Below, piece by piece: positions 1 to 12,089 of a stretch of DNA of 64,000 nucleotides. The DNA comes from Tolypeutes matacus (taxonomy: Eukaryota; Chordata; Mammalia; Cingulata; Chlamyphoridae), in the NCBI GenBank assembly GCA_026826555.1, contig JAKSZT010033882.1, positions 731,926-795,925 on the forward strand. The letters run 5' to 3'. Position 1 is the stretch's first letter. The number at the start of each line of letters is the position of its first letter. The translations under genes were made by a program, and so were the position numbers. Below the pieces are notes generated by a model. It worked only from the letters and a program-made list of their open reading frames with translations. It was not told where the DNA came from and searched no databases.

Positions 1-2063
1 ACAGTTATACCAATGCTAACAACCAAAAAAAAAAGGGTGGGGAGTTAATATGGGGTGGGGAAGGGTGGTGGTTTGGTATCTGGGAGTCTCCGGCACTCCG
101 TGTGTGACTTTGCTGTTACCTTAAACTTCTTTGAAAATCAAATGAAATATTGGGAGACAAGGGATTGAGAGGAGGAAGGTGTCATGGCACACAAGACATC
201 CCATAACACAGTGATAAAAGGCAGGAAAGAAAAGAAAAGAGAAAGGAATAAAATGAATATATATATATATATATATATATATTTAAAGGCATTTCCTTTG
301 CTTTTTCGCCCATTTTTTGAATGTCCCAATCCACTAATTATATTTTATTTTGTTTTCTCCTTTGTTTATTTGTTTTTTTTCCTTCTCTTTTTTTCCCCCT
401 GAGTTTCCTTATGTTTATCTCTTGCATGTAAGCTTATTATACTTGTTTCTTTTTCCTAGTAAGTGTATTTGATTATTTTATGAACTAAATGTTCATGGAG
501 GATTTGGATCAAAGAATCGGGGGATGGGGCATGGTCACGATGGGTGGATAATCACACAATAAATGAGGGAATCTGAATTCCTAGCCTGGAGAGCTCTGCC
601 ACAGTCTCCAAGGGAGCAACAATAATCCTCTGAGTGTAGGGACAGTGCCTGTCAAAATAGGATGACCCACTGATGTGTTCTTTTTATTGATGACTACCCT
701 TGTGAGTCTTTGCTCTTGTAAATGGACTTAGCCTGCAGTTGTGGGGTGCCTAAGGGTTGCCAACAGAGAGCCTCATAGTTGCTCAAATGTGGCCTCTCTC
801 TAAGCCAAACTCAGCATATGATTGCATTACCTTCCCCCCAATGTGGGATATGAATCCCGGGGATGAGCCTCCCTGGCAATGAGGGATTAATACCAAGTGC
901 CAACTGGCAACACAATTTGAAAAAGACCTTGGATAAAAGGGGGAAATGGTAAAGACAAATGAGTTCAAGTGGCTAAGAGACTTCAAAGAAAGTCAGGAGG
1001 TCATCCCAGAGGTAACTCTTACGCACACCTCAGTAGGAAATCATAGAACATCTAAGTGCCATTCACCATACACTGAGGGGTTCCTGAGAGCTCTGGAGAC
1101 ACCCAGGTCCTATATAAGTGGGGATAGCCCCAGAGACTGATGCCTTATCAGTGGGCTCTATTTTGGAATCTGTGCTCCTGAGAGTGACAGAATTGGACTC
1201 AAATAAGTCCTCCCTGCACATGGTTCATCAGTCCCTTCTATTCAAACCTATATGTGATGCTGGAGTTTTTAGGTATACTTCCAGAGAATGGAGCCTATGG
1301 CCTACCTATGTGTCAGGTGTGCATGAAATCTCGGGGGAGCTGCAACTCCTACCCTACAGCTCAATGGACTCATCCAGGTCACCTGGCGAGGAGACAATGA
1401 TGGGCAATGGCCATCCCAGGGAATGGAGATTGCCTGCATCTGCAGGCATGATCATCCCACCCACCATATCCATGGGATATAAGCCTTCTCTTACTTGGAG
1501 TTGGAGTGGACATCACCAACCGAGTCCCCTCAGGATTAGGGGAAGGAATATGTACTAGAGCGGACCTGATGGTATTCTCTTGTTCACATATGGTGATTCT
1601 AGCAATGCAAGAAATTATAACAATGAGGTGGAGCCAGTGGCCACTTGACCCTTTTGGGGTAGGGAGGGGATTAGCAGTTGAAATACAGGGGCTTCTTTGG
1701 GAATTAGAGATTGTCCTGAGTACCACTGTGGCAATGGATGTAGGCCATTTTAAATCAGCACACACCACTCAGAACTGTGTGGGAAATAGTGTGGTCTACG
1801 GTGTGAACTGTGGTCTATGGTTGGTGGCAAGGCTCCAGGATGTGTAAGTTCATTGAGGGTGGTGGGTCACACTTGTGGGAGATGTTTGTGTCGGTTGTGG
1901 TGGGAGGTGTGGGAGGTGGGCAACATGGGAATCCCAGTAGGTTCCATTTAATATTTTCGGTAATCTAAGCACCTCTTAAATATATGTATATATAATATAA
2001 ATATCTTTTTTGCAAGCAAATACACATATATGCATATAAAAATAAAAACACACACACACACAA
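1..2063 (+). mobile_element. L1a: 3' UTR portion of an L1 element, cut by window start
   Basis: This stretch aligns along its length with the 3' UTR of L1c (19,531-21,700), which follows a recognisable L1 ORF2, so it is the 3' end of an L1 whose coding part lies left of the window. It ends in an A-rich and CA-rich tail (about 2,030-2,063) and abuts another L1 fragment in the same orientation. Relative to L1c it lacks about 115 bp near position 515. A TATA-like tatataag lies at 1,111-1,118, and a G-rich tract runs from about 33 to 72. Several overlapping open frames on both strands (for example 1,118-1,558) look like stop-poor composition rather than genes. There is no coding function I can support. 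Confidence 0.85.
257..282. repeat. (AT)n microsatellite in L1 3' UTR
   Basis: This is a run of alternating A and T inside the L1 3' UTR. The equivalent spot is also AT-repetitive in the other copies (3,268-3,320, about 19,777, about 22,900), so it is a family-level simple repeat of variable length. Confidence 0.9.
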
Positions 2064-2079
2064 AAACAGGAGACACAAA

Positions 2080-2511
2080 ATGTTGGAGAGGATGTGGAGG
2101 AATAGGAACCTCATCCACTGCTGGTGGGACTGTGGTATGGTCCAGCCACTATGGAGGACAGTTTGGTGGTTCCTCAGAAAACTAACAATAGATCTTCCGT
2201 ATGATCCAGCAATTCCACTGCTGGGTATATATCCAGAAGAATTGAAAGCAAAGACACAATCAGATATATGCAAACCAATGTTCATAGTGGCATTGTTCAC
2301 CATTGCCAAAAGTTGGAATCAACCCCGGTGCCGATCAACAGACAAATGGATAAGCAAAATGTGGTACATACATACAATGGAATATTACTCAGCTGTAAGT
2401 AGGAACAAAGTGCTAACACATGGAATAACGTGGATGAATCTTGAAGACCTTATGTTGAGTGAAGCAAGCCAGGCACTGAAGGATGAACAGTATATGTCCT
2501 CACTGATCTGA
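2080..2511 (+). pseudogene. L1 ORF2 C-terminal fragment (in L1b)
   Basis: An open stretch of about 143 codons translates to the C-terminal region of L1 ORF2p, the endonuclease and reverse transcriptase protein. Recognisable family phrases include HCWWDC near the start, IPLLGIYPEE in the middle, and the [16 protein letters not shown] block. The endonuclease and reverse transcriptase domains are absent, because the insertion is 5'-truncated. It is a retrotransposition-dead fragment that stays open only because it is short or young. Confidence 0.9.
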
Positions 2512-3264
2512 ACTGAGGAAAGTGGGAGTCTCTGAGAACCATTGTCTGAAAGATAGGTTAACAAAGGAGAGTAAGAAAAGAGCAGGCTTTGAGCCATCAC
2601 CCATATGGACATAATCTACGGTAAAGGGATAGAGTGTGGTTGCATGTTGGGGGATGGGGCAGATGAGTGGTGGTGTTCCTGGGTTTGGTGGTGCAGCACT
2701 GGCAGGTGGGTGGATTAGGAAGGGCAGGTTCAAATCCCCGGGGCATGTAACTGTGAATCTTGACATTCCATGAGTCGAGAGAGGGTGATATCATGGGCCC
2801 TGGGGGGCTGGGGGGAAGGGAACAGTCAAGATCTAATGGGTTGTTTGGTGGTCATGGGGAACGTTTTTCATTACCTTACAGTAATGGACACAGGAAATGA
2901 TAAATATCATCAAAATTATTAAACTGTGTCATCTAAATTGTAAACTATACTGTAAATCATTGAAAATGTTTAGTTGCTGTATTTTGCTATCTGTATAACA
3001 GTTATAACAATGCTAACATCAAAAAAAATTGAGGGGGTTAATATGGGGCGGGAAAGGGGGTTGGTTTGGTATCTGGGAGTCTCCAGCACTCCGTGTGTGA
3101 CTTTGCTGTGACCTAAAACTTCTTTGAAAATTAAATGAAAAATTGGGAGACAATGGGGATTGAGAGGGGGAAGGTGTCATGGCACACCACTGTATATCTA
3201 TTTTGTGTATCTGATAATACAGTGATAAAAGGAAGGAAAGAAAAGGCAAGAGTAAGGAAAAATA

Positions 3265-3267
<3 letters not shown>

Positions 3268-3305
<38 letters not shown>

Positions 3306-3320
3306 TTATTTATTTATTTA
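3268..3320. repeat. (TA)n(TTTA)n simple repeat
   Basis: Alternating TA (about 3,268-3,300) is followed by five TTTA units (3,301-3,320) within the L1b 3' UTR. Confidence 0.9.
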
Positions 3321-5267
3321 AAGGCATTTCCTTTGCTTTTTTTTCCCATTTTTTGAATGTCCCAATCCGCTAATTATATTTTATTTTGTTTTGTTCTTTG
3401 TTTGATTATTTGTTTTTTTCCTTCTCTTTTCTTTTTTTTCCTCCTGATTTTCCTTATGTTTGTCTCTTGCATGTAAGCTTATCATACTTTATTCTTTTTT
3501 CTAGTAAGAGTATTTGATTATTTTTTGGACTACATGTTCTTGGAGGATTTGGATCAAAGAAGGGTTACAATGGGTACTGCAGGGGATTATTGTTGGGGCG
3601 TGTCTGGGAGGGGGTTTCATGGGAATTAGTTCATCCGAATATACTTGAAAGATATACAAAATCGTTCAATGGATCAAAAGATGGGGCATGGTCATGATGG
3701 ATAGACAATCACACAACAAATGAGGGAATCTGAATTCCTAGCCTGGGGAGCTCTGCCACAGTCTCCAAGGGAGCAGCAATAATCCTCTGAGTTCAGGGAC
3801 GGTGTCTGTCAAAAGAGGATGACCCAGTGATGTGTTCTTTTCATTGATGCTACCCTTGTGAGTCTTTGCTCTTGTAACTGAGACTTAGCCTGCAGTTGTG
3901 GGGTGCCTAAGGGTTGCCACCTGAAAGCCTCCTTGTTGCTCAAAGGTGGCCTCTCTCTAAGCCAAACTCAGCATATGATTGCATTACCTTCCCCCCAATG
4001 TGGGGCACGACTCCCGGGGATGAGCCTCCCTGGCAACAAGGAATTAATACCAAGTGCCAACTGGCAACACAATTGGAAAAAGACCTTGAATTAAAGGGGC
4101 TAAAGGTAAAGACAAATGAGTTCAAGTGGCTAAGAGACTTCAAAGAGAATAGGGAGGTCATCCCAGAGGTAATTCTTATGCACACCTCAGTAGGAGCTTA
4201 TAGAACATCTAAGTGCCTATCACCCCACACAGAGGGGCTCCTGAGAGCTCTGGAGACACCCAGGTCCTATATAAGTGGGAATAGACCCAGACACTGATGC
4301 CTTATCAGTGGGCTCTATTTTGAATCTGTGCTCCTGAGAGTGACAGAGTTGGACTCAAATAAGTACTCCCTGCACATGGTTCATAAGTCCTTTCTATTCA
4401 AACCTATATGTGATGCTGAAGTTGTTATGTATACTTCCAGAGACTGGAGCCTCTGGCCTACCTATGTGCCAGGTGTGCATGGAATCTCGGTGGTGCTGCA
4501 ATTCCTACCCTACAGCTCAATGGACTCATCCAAGTCATCCGGCAAGGAGACAACGATGGGCAATGGCCATCCCAGGGAATGGAGAGGGCCTGCATCTGCA
4601 GACAGGATCATCCCACCCACCATATCCATAGGATATAACCCTTCTCTCACTTGGAGTTGGAGTGGACACCACCATCCCAATCCCCTCAGTATTGGGGGAA
4701 GAAGTATGGACTAGAGTGGACTTGATGTTATTCTGTTGTTCACATATGGTGATTCTAGCAATGGAAGAAATTATAACAATGAGGTGGAGCCAGTGGCCAC
4801 TTGACACTTTTGGGGCAGGGAGGGGATGAGCAGTTGAAATATAGGGGCTTCTTTTGGAATTAGAGATTGTTCTGAGTACCGTTGTGGCCACAGATATAGG
4901 CCATTTTAAATCAGCACACACTGCTCAGAACTGTGTGGGAGAGAGTGTGGTCTACGGTGTGAACTGTGGTCTATGGTTGGTGGCAAGGCCCCAGGATGTG
5001 TTAGTCCATTGAGGGTGGTGGGCCACACTTGTGGGAGATGTTTGTGTGGGATGTGGTTGGATGTGTGGGAGGTGGGCAACATGGGAATCCCAGTGGGTTC
5101 CGTGTAATATTTTGGGTAATCTAAGCACCTCTTAAAATATATTTATATGTATATATAAATAACATTTTTGTAAGCAAATGCACATATATGTATATATATT
5201 TATATATCATTTTCCAATGTTGTTATGTATTGTGAAAATTTTGATTTTTACCCACAAAAAAACCCCA

Positions 5268-6176
5268 AAAGTCCTATCCTTCTTTATAGTTTGTGGGGTG
5301 CACCAAAAACAGTGCCTAGAGGGAAATTTATTGCATTGAATGCATTCATTAGAAAAGGGGAAATATCCAATATCAATAATCTAAGTGTCCAATTTCAGAA
5401 GTGCAACAATATCTCATTTTTATTTGTTCTAACATTCATGATACTTCTTGCTTCAAATGAGCATCACATCCAGTTTGGTTACTTCATAACTAGGAAATGG
5501 AGAAGTGATACAGTACTAGATTAATGATGGGGACAAAACAACACCCCATAAATCAACCCTGGAACATTCAGGCTTCTGAAGGATAAGAAAGGCACAGCTT
5601 CCAAAGATACACGAGTATGGTGGCCCCAGAAGAATGGCCAAATCGACAACTCAGGAATTCCTGAACACTTTGATTTGGTCTGACTATTTTTATTCAATTT
5701 TTTTCCCTTCTATTTATTTGGATGAGATGTACTATTTAATTTTCTGAAAAGTTTACTGGGGAAATTAAATGCTTTGCATGCCTGATGCAAAATACCAGAA
5801 ATATCTTGGACTTTATAAAGTGTATTTATTTGGGGTAGAAGCTTCCAGTTACCAGGCCATAAATCATAAGTTTCTTCCTTAAGCAAAGTCTGTTACACTG
5901 TCTTGGATCAAGACAGCTGCCGACAATTGCCTATGTTCAGGTTTATTGGGTTCCTCTCTTCCCAGGGCTGCGTTTCTCCCTGGGCTCAGCTCCTCTGTTT
6001 CCTCCTCAAGGTCAGCTGTAGACTATGAGGCTCTCTAAGCTTTGCCTGTCTCCACAAGGCCAGTTGTGAATTGTCAGGTGAATGGCTTGTCTCTTTTCCC
6101 CGGTGCCTCCTGTCATTGCTAATCAAAACTCCAACATCAAAAACTACTCCAATTCTGTCCATTGCCATGTCTTTTT
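5268..6176 (+). other. Non-coding segment flanking the ZNF unit
   Basis: This stretch holds no gene that I can support. It occurs again as a direct copy at 24,858-25,781, inverted at 33,743-34,655, and as more diverged versions at about 13,490-14,400 (direct) and 26,000-26,440 (inverted). On the other strand it lies just upstream of the ZNF exon of U3, so it is probably the intron side of the ancestral ZNF gene. It also contains a block near 5,780-6,180 that looks like an interspersed repeat, because related openings recur at about 7,670, 9,970 and 14,020. I cannot name that family. Confidence 0.6.
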
Positions 6177-8477
6177 ATGTTTGAGACCCCACCCACCAAT
6201 GGGTGGGGCTCAAATGACCTACCGATTGTTGTCCAATCAAAGTCCTTATCATAACTTAGTCATGCCCAGATTAATGGACATAATCCCATAAACATTTTTG
6301 CAACTCGTAATGATAGCAAACTGCTGCATATCCAGTTACACATCTTATGCTATATATTATTTTATGGTGTACTTTAGCACTTTATTGATGTACTAGGCCA
6401 TGGATATCATTATTACTTCATCGATTCAATAGTCATTTCAGTATATGAATTTAATTAACAGAAAATGTTCTTCAATCCATCCTGAATCTTGAACCTTCTG
6501 AGAATATTTTCTTCTGCCTGAAGTATATTCTTTTACATTTCTTTTAAAGTGAGTTGTTACTAGCAAATTTTATTATTTTTTACTCATCTCTAAAATTATT
6601 TATTTCACTTCTTCCTGAAGGATTGAGATGAATTATATCTAAGGCCCTCTACAATCTCCACTTCTTTTGAGAACACCCTTTGGGTTGAATTTCTCCATTC
6701 TGTTCTAAATATAATTAGTTATTTAGAGAAGAAATTAAGGGCTTTCCGTTTTACAGCCTGCTTCCTGCACCCCCCAAGCATAATCTGTGGACTCTGACTC
6801 TGGCAAGGAGAATGATGGCACACCTCTCTGAGTTACACATCTGATTTTGGAGCTAAGATTTGGTGGAGAAAGCACAGTATACTGAGTTCTTCTTGGCACC
6901 TTTCTGGGACCAGTGCAATGGTGGTCAACACCCCATTTTGATCAATGATTGCCACACCCAAAGTACAGCCATTGCTTCTTGAGTTCCCATTTCTCCCAGA
7001 CATAGGAGACCTGTCCTGGTCCCTGTGCCCTGGGTTAATGCCATCATTGGCATCTTGTGAAGATGCCAGTGAAATATGTTCTTACTAACCTATTGCTGTG
7101 TGTGTAAGCCTTTTTTTATGTAGGACATTTTGGTTAGATTCAGATAAGGGAACTTTCGATTAGGGCACTTTTTGTTAGAATGCTTTAGTTTAGTTAATGC
7201 ACTCTGATTAGTTTTCAGGCATCACGATGGACCCCAATCATTGTGCTGAAGTCCTACACACATGGAACAACCAGAGAAAGAGTGCTGCCATGTTTACCTT
7301 GCATATGGGAGATGGCTCCAGGATCTCCTACAGCTGTGGAGAGACACAGAAACCCTGAGAGGCTGAGGGAGAGGCCAGAGGCTGGAGTCATGGAGCAGCT
7401 TTAACCTGAAGATATCCAGGCCAGAGGAGAAGGGAGAGGTTGAGCAATTGTGTCTGATGGCCCACTGCTGAGCTCAGGGAGAAAGTGAGTTTGGAGGAGA
7501 AGGCAGAGAGAAGGCCTGTCTAGGCAGCCCCAACATTTTGCCTTGGCAGGATTCCTGCAACAGCTGATCCTAGCTAAGACAGGATTTTAGACGATGACTT
7601 GATTTGGACATTTTGACAGCCTCAGAACTGTAAGCTTTAAACCTAATGAATTCCATTAAAAGCCAACCTATTTCTGGTATTTTGCATTGGCATCACTGGG
7701 GTAACTCAAACAGCTGAGGACACAGGGTGGGAGAGCTGCCCAGTTCCCAAACAGAAGTGTGATCCTGCTGCCAAGTGATTTCAACTGTAAACTGTGGATA
7801 TCTCCAGACTAAGCAGGAATGAGTACAGGTAAGATGGAGGGGAAGTGCCCTTGACCAAGAAGGCCTGCAAGAAAGGGTTTCAGGCACTGTTGTCAAAGGG
7901 TTTGGGGACTAGTATAAAGTCACAGATGCCCCAGTATGATGTACTTGCCTCAGGCAGGGGTTGGCCAAGTGGGCAGGGGCAGATAAAAGCATGGGACCAT
8001 GGGTCTGGTCCAGCAGAAATGTCAGGGCACAGAAAGGAGTCTTCCTGCCTCTGCTCCTTTTGCCCTTCCCTCTTTCCCTTGGCCTCCAGCCTGGACCCTC
8101 TGAGGAGGCTGCTCTTACTGTGCCCCTCCTGGGTAGAGACTCAGGTCTCTTGGTCCAGTCCTACATTCACTTTCTCCAATCTTGGGGCAGCCAAAGAAAT
8201 AGCAATGTCTAGATGAAACATGTTGGTGTCAGGAAGGAAATGTCAAAATTTAGATTGCATCGTTGGCTACAGCAATAACACCACCAGAATGAGAAACATT
8301 AGGCCAGTGACCCTAATAAATAGTATGGGAATCCCAGAAAGTATCGGGACCTGGGGCTGACAAAAATAGAAGTGAGGTTGTGAGACAGTGCAATGTTTGC
8401 AGAAAACCTCAGAGGGTGCATATGCCAGATATTTCTCAGACCAATTAAATATTTAATTTTCAACAAATTTTAACACT
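6177..8477. repeat. S1: first copy of a 2.3 kb tandem block
   Basis: This block matches the next one (S2, 8,478-10,790) from end to end at moderate identity. Both open with a short GTTTGA...CCCCACC(C/T)ACC segment containing a small palindrome (ccccaccca...tgggtgggg here). Both run through the same landmarks: an AT-rich stretch, a block around 6,740-6,900 repeated at about 9,060-9,220, and a block at about 7,690-8,220 repeated at 10,010-10,520. Short open frames exist in several registers, but none is shared between all copies in a way that suggests a protein. Its inverse is at 31,443-33,742. Confidence 0.75.
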
Positions 8478-10790
8478 GTTTGAAACCCCACCTACCAAGA
8501 GGTGGGGCACAATGCCCTATTGACTGCGGACCAGTCAATGAAATTTACCATAACTTAATCATGCACAGATTAATAGACCAGTTTACAAGCATAATCCAAT
8601 ATCTCTTTCTGGAATTCATAACGATATCCAACTGCTACATATCCATTTACCCATCTTATTCTATATATTATTTTGTGGTGTATTTTAACACTTTATTGAT
8701 GTCCTAGGCCATGGATATCATTATTAATTTATCCATTTAATAGTCATTTAGATATATGAATTAAATTAACAATTTTTGTTCTTCAATCCATCCACAATCT
8801 TTAACATTCTGAGATTATTTTCTTTCTACCTGAAGAATATTCTTTCACATTTCTTTTATAGTGCATTGCTGCTAGCAAACTTTATCAGTTTTTACTCATC
8901 TGTAAAAGTATTTATTTCATTTCTTCCTGAAGGAATGAGATGAATTAAATCTCAGGCCCTCTACCATCTCCACTGCTTTTGAGAGCACGCTTAGGGTTGA
9001 ATTTCTCCATTCTCTTGTAAATGTAATCATTTCTATGGAGAAGAAATTATGGGCTTTCAGTTTTACAGCCTGCTTCCAGCCCACCCCACCCTACAGGCAA
9101 AATCTGAGCACTCTGGCTCTGGGGATGGGAATAATGGCACACCTCTCTGAGTATCACACTTGATCTTGGAGCTAAGATATGGTGGTGAAAGCATAGTATA
9201 TTGAGTCCTTCTTGGGACCATTCTAGGGACCAGTGCAATGGTGGTCAGCCCTTCATTTTGCTCAATGATGGTCACACCCAAAGTACAGACACTGCTTCAT
9301 GAGTTCCCATTTCTCCCGGAATTAGGAGACCTCTCCTGATTCCTGTGCCCTGGGTTAATGCCCTCATTTCAGTGTTTTGTAAGCCATGGAAAAGTATCTT
9401 CTTACTAACCCATTGCTGTCTGTGAAAGTGTTTGTATGCAGGACATTTTGGTTAGATTCAGATAAGGGACATTTTGATTAGGTCACCTTTTGTTAGATTG
9501 CTTTAGTTTAGGTAAGATTAGATTTCAGGCACCAGGATTGACCACAATAATTGTGCTGAAGTCCTACATACATGGAACACAGAGAGAAAGATTGCTGCCA
9601 TGTTTACCCTGCCATGAGGGAGAGGGATCCAGGATCTCCTACAGCTGTGGAGAGAAACATAAACCCTGAAAGCCTGAGGGAGAGGCCAGGGGCTGGACTG
9701 ATTGAGCAGCCTGGAGTTAAAGACATAAAGGCCAGAGGAGAAGGGTTATGTGGAAGCAATTGTGTCTGATGGCCCACTGCTGAGCACAGGGAGAAAGTGC
9801 ATTTGGAGGGGAAGGCAGAGAGAGGCAAGCAGATCCAATATTTTGCCTTGGCAGGATTCCAGCAGCATCTGACCATTATTAAGACAGCATTTTTGATGAT
9901 GCCTTGATTTGGACACTTTCACAGCCTAAGAACTCTAAGCTTTAACACTAATAAATTCCAATAACACCCAACCTATTTCTGGTATTTTTCATTGGCAGTG
10001 CTTGAAAAACTCAAATAGCTAGGGACACAGGGTTGGAGAACTATTCTGTTCCCAAATGGCAGTGTGAGGCTGCCCAGGGAATTCACCTGCAAACTGTGGG
10101 AGTCTCCAGACTAGGCAGGAATGTGTACTGGTAAAATGGAGTGGGAAGGGCACTTGGCCAGCAAGTACTGCAAGACATGGAGTCAGGTAGGAGAGACACA
10201 TGGTTTGGGGACTAGTATTAGGTCACGGATGCCCCAGTATGATGTACCTACCTTAGGTAGTGGTTGGCCAGGTGGGCAGGAGCAAATAAAAGTATGGGAC
10301 CATGGGTCTGTTGCAGCAGAGGAGTTAGGGCACAGAGAGGAGACTTCCAGCTCCTGCTTCTTTTGCTCTTCTCTTGGCCCCCAGCTTGAACACTCTGAGG
10401 AAGCTGCTCTTACTGTACCTCTCCTGGATCTCAGGCATGGACTCAGCTCTCTGGCTTCCATTTCTACATTCACCTTCTCCAATCTTGGAGCAGCTAAAGA
10501 AAAAGCAATGCCAAGATGAAACCTGTTGGTGTCAGGAAGGAAATGTCAAAATTCACATTACAGCATCGACTATAGCAATTACATCACCAGAATGAGCAAC
10601 ATTAGGCCAGTGATGCTAATAAATACTATGGGAATCCCAGAAAGTCTTGGGACCTAGGGCTGATAAGAATAGGTTAGGTTTTGAGATAGTGCAATGTTTG
10701 CAGCAAACCTCAGACGGTACAGATGCCAGTTATTTCTCAGACTAATTAAATATTAAATGTTCAACACACTCTTTACAGTGTTGAAAATGA
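8478..10790. repeat. S2: second copy of the 2.3 kb tandem block
   Basis: This is a tandem partner of S1. It ends near 10,790 with a segment that is the inverse of 29,128 onward. Single S-type blocks follow ZNF copies U4 (50,111-51,905) and U5 (57,686-59,612), so one S block per unit is likely ancestral, and the doubling here and in U2 happened before the inverted duplication. I see no supported gene in it. Confidence 0.75.
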
Positions 10791-12089
10791 TGCAGACATC
10801 TTCAAACCCGTAAGAGGATGGATGGTTTTGGTGGGAAGAAGCTGATGAACAACTGAAGGAGCTGGAATGTAGCATGTGTTCACTGCTTTTCCCCCAAGCC
10901 AGACATGGGATGTCCTGTTTGGGAAGCAAACTTTCAGAGCACCAATGAAAACCATCATCATAGGGTCAGGACACACAAAGGAGGATAGGGTTAAGCCCTG
11001 CTCAGCACTCTGAGCCTCAGTTAGGGATTTGAGTCACTCTAGCAGGACTTCACCAGAGAGTAAGCAGAAGGAAGTCTGTCTTCTCCTGTGGTGCTAACAG
11101 CCCTCTAACCGGACATGTGTAGAGAGCAGTGTGACCTGCACACAGTCGCATCCATGCTCCTCAGGCTCCATGCTCACTCTTGCTGTGGGAGGCCTCCACC
11201 ATCCAGGCAGCTGGAAAGGGGGCTGAGAGGAGTGATCACTTTTCCTTTATGGGCAACTGTATTTGCAAAGTGTGAGGGGAAGTTCCACCAAGTTATGTTG
11301 CAGATAGAAATCAATATCTTCAAAATCAACCACTTTGTATGATTTCATTTTGTACTATTTTCATAATGTCTTTTTAATTATAACCAAATTATCCCTGCAG
11401 AGTATAAAAATAATTTATGTCTGTTATGGCAAACAGCCAAATTCCTTCTGTAGCCTCAACCCCCATTCCTCCCTCCTCAGAATTATCTGCATTGGCAGGT
11501 ACTTTTGGGTACACATTTCTGTTTGTAAATATATGCATTCTCTAGTTTCATCCATCCCACATCCTGTCACATATGAGAAAAATATTGGAGTACAGCTTAA
11601 GAATATGAATAAATTTTCTAATTTCTTAAAATACTTGAGATTAGAAGTATATCATCTAATTATGACAGGATCATTTCTGATTTAAATTTTAAAGAAAATT
11701 AGAGTGAAGTAGCAAGCAGGACACTGTAGTTCAGTGGCTGTTCAACCTGAATCCACGTCAGATTCAGCTGAAGAAATTGAAAAAATATAAATGGTGTGGG
11801 TGCCTTATAAGAAAATGCTGCAATAATGGGCAGCATTAAGTTTAAAATGATAATTTTTTAAATGCTTACACAGATTGTAATGGACTGAAGGAACAATGAA
11901 AACAACCAGGATAATTCAAAATAAGTGAAAAGTCCATCTTTATATAAACTAAGAGAAATCTCAAATTCTGATGCATAAATTATTGGTAAAAAATTGAACA
12001 GATGAGTGTGGAAGATGTGGGAGGAACAGATCTGAGAACAAACTGCAAGTGCACATTTCCAAGAGGAGAAGAGATCTTGAATTGCACAG
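10791..12089 (-). other. 3' flank of ZNF pseudogene U1 (no gene seen)
   Basis: This non-coding sequence is downstream of the minus-strand ZNF copy. Matching flanks follow the other ZNF copies at 27,826-29,127, 36,052-36,332 plus 47,228-47,440 (interrupted), 48,826-50,110 and, in part, 56,946-57,685. It is probably the old 3' UTR and downstream region of the ancestral ZNF gene. Confidence 0.7.

Larger units (their letters stand above)
2064..5267 (+). mobile_element. L1b: 5'-truncated L1 (ORF2 C-terminus plus 3' UTR)
   Basis: This L1 copy starts inside the C-terminal part of ORF2, right after the tail of L1a. It carries the last about 145 codons of ORF2 (2,080-2,511), then about 2.75 kb of 3' UTR, and ends in a short A-rich tail near 5,255-5,267. 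The next bases continue a flanking sequence that is uninterrupted at 34,640-34,680 on the other strand, so the insertion point is well defined at about 5,268. The same element at the same junction occurs as L1d (21,701-24,857), showing it was carried along in a segmental duplication. A simple repeat of AT then TTTA units is at 3,268-3,320. Confidence 0.88.

Noticed and set aside
138..402. Short frames rich in IYIYIY
   Set aside because: They are translations of the (AT)n microsatellite.
10183..10519. Open frames of 99-132 codons in the S2 block
   Set aside because: They lie on both strands over the same bases, and in the single S blocks of U4 and U5 the equivalents are shifted or shortened. 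There is no domain and no sign of coding constraint.
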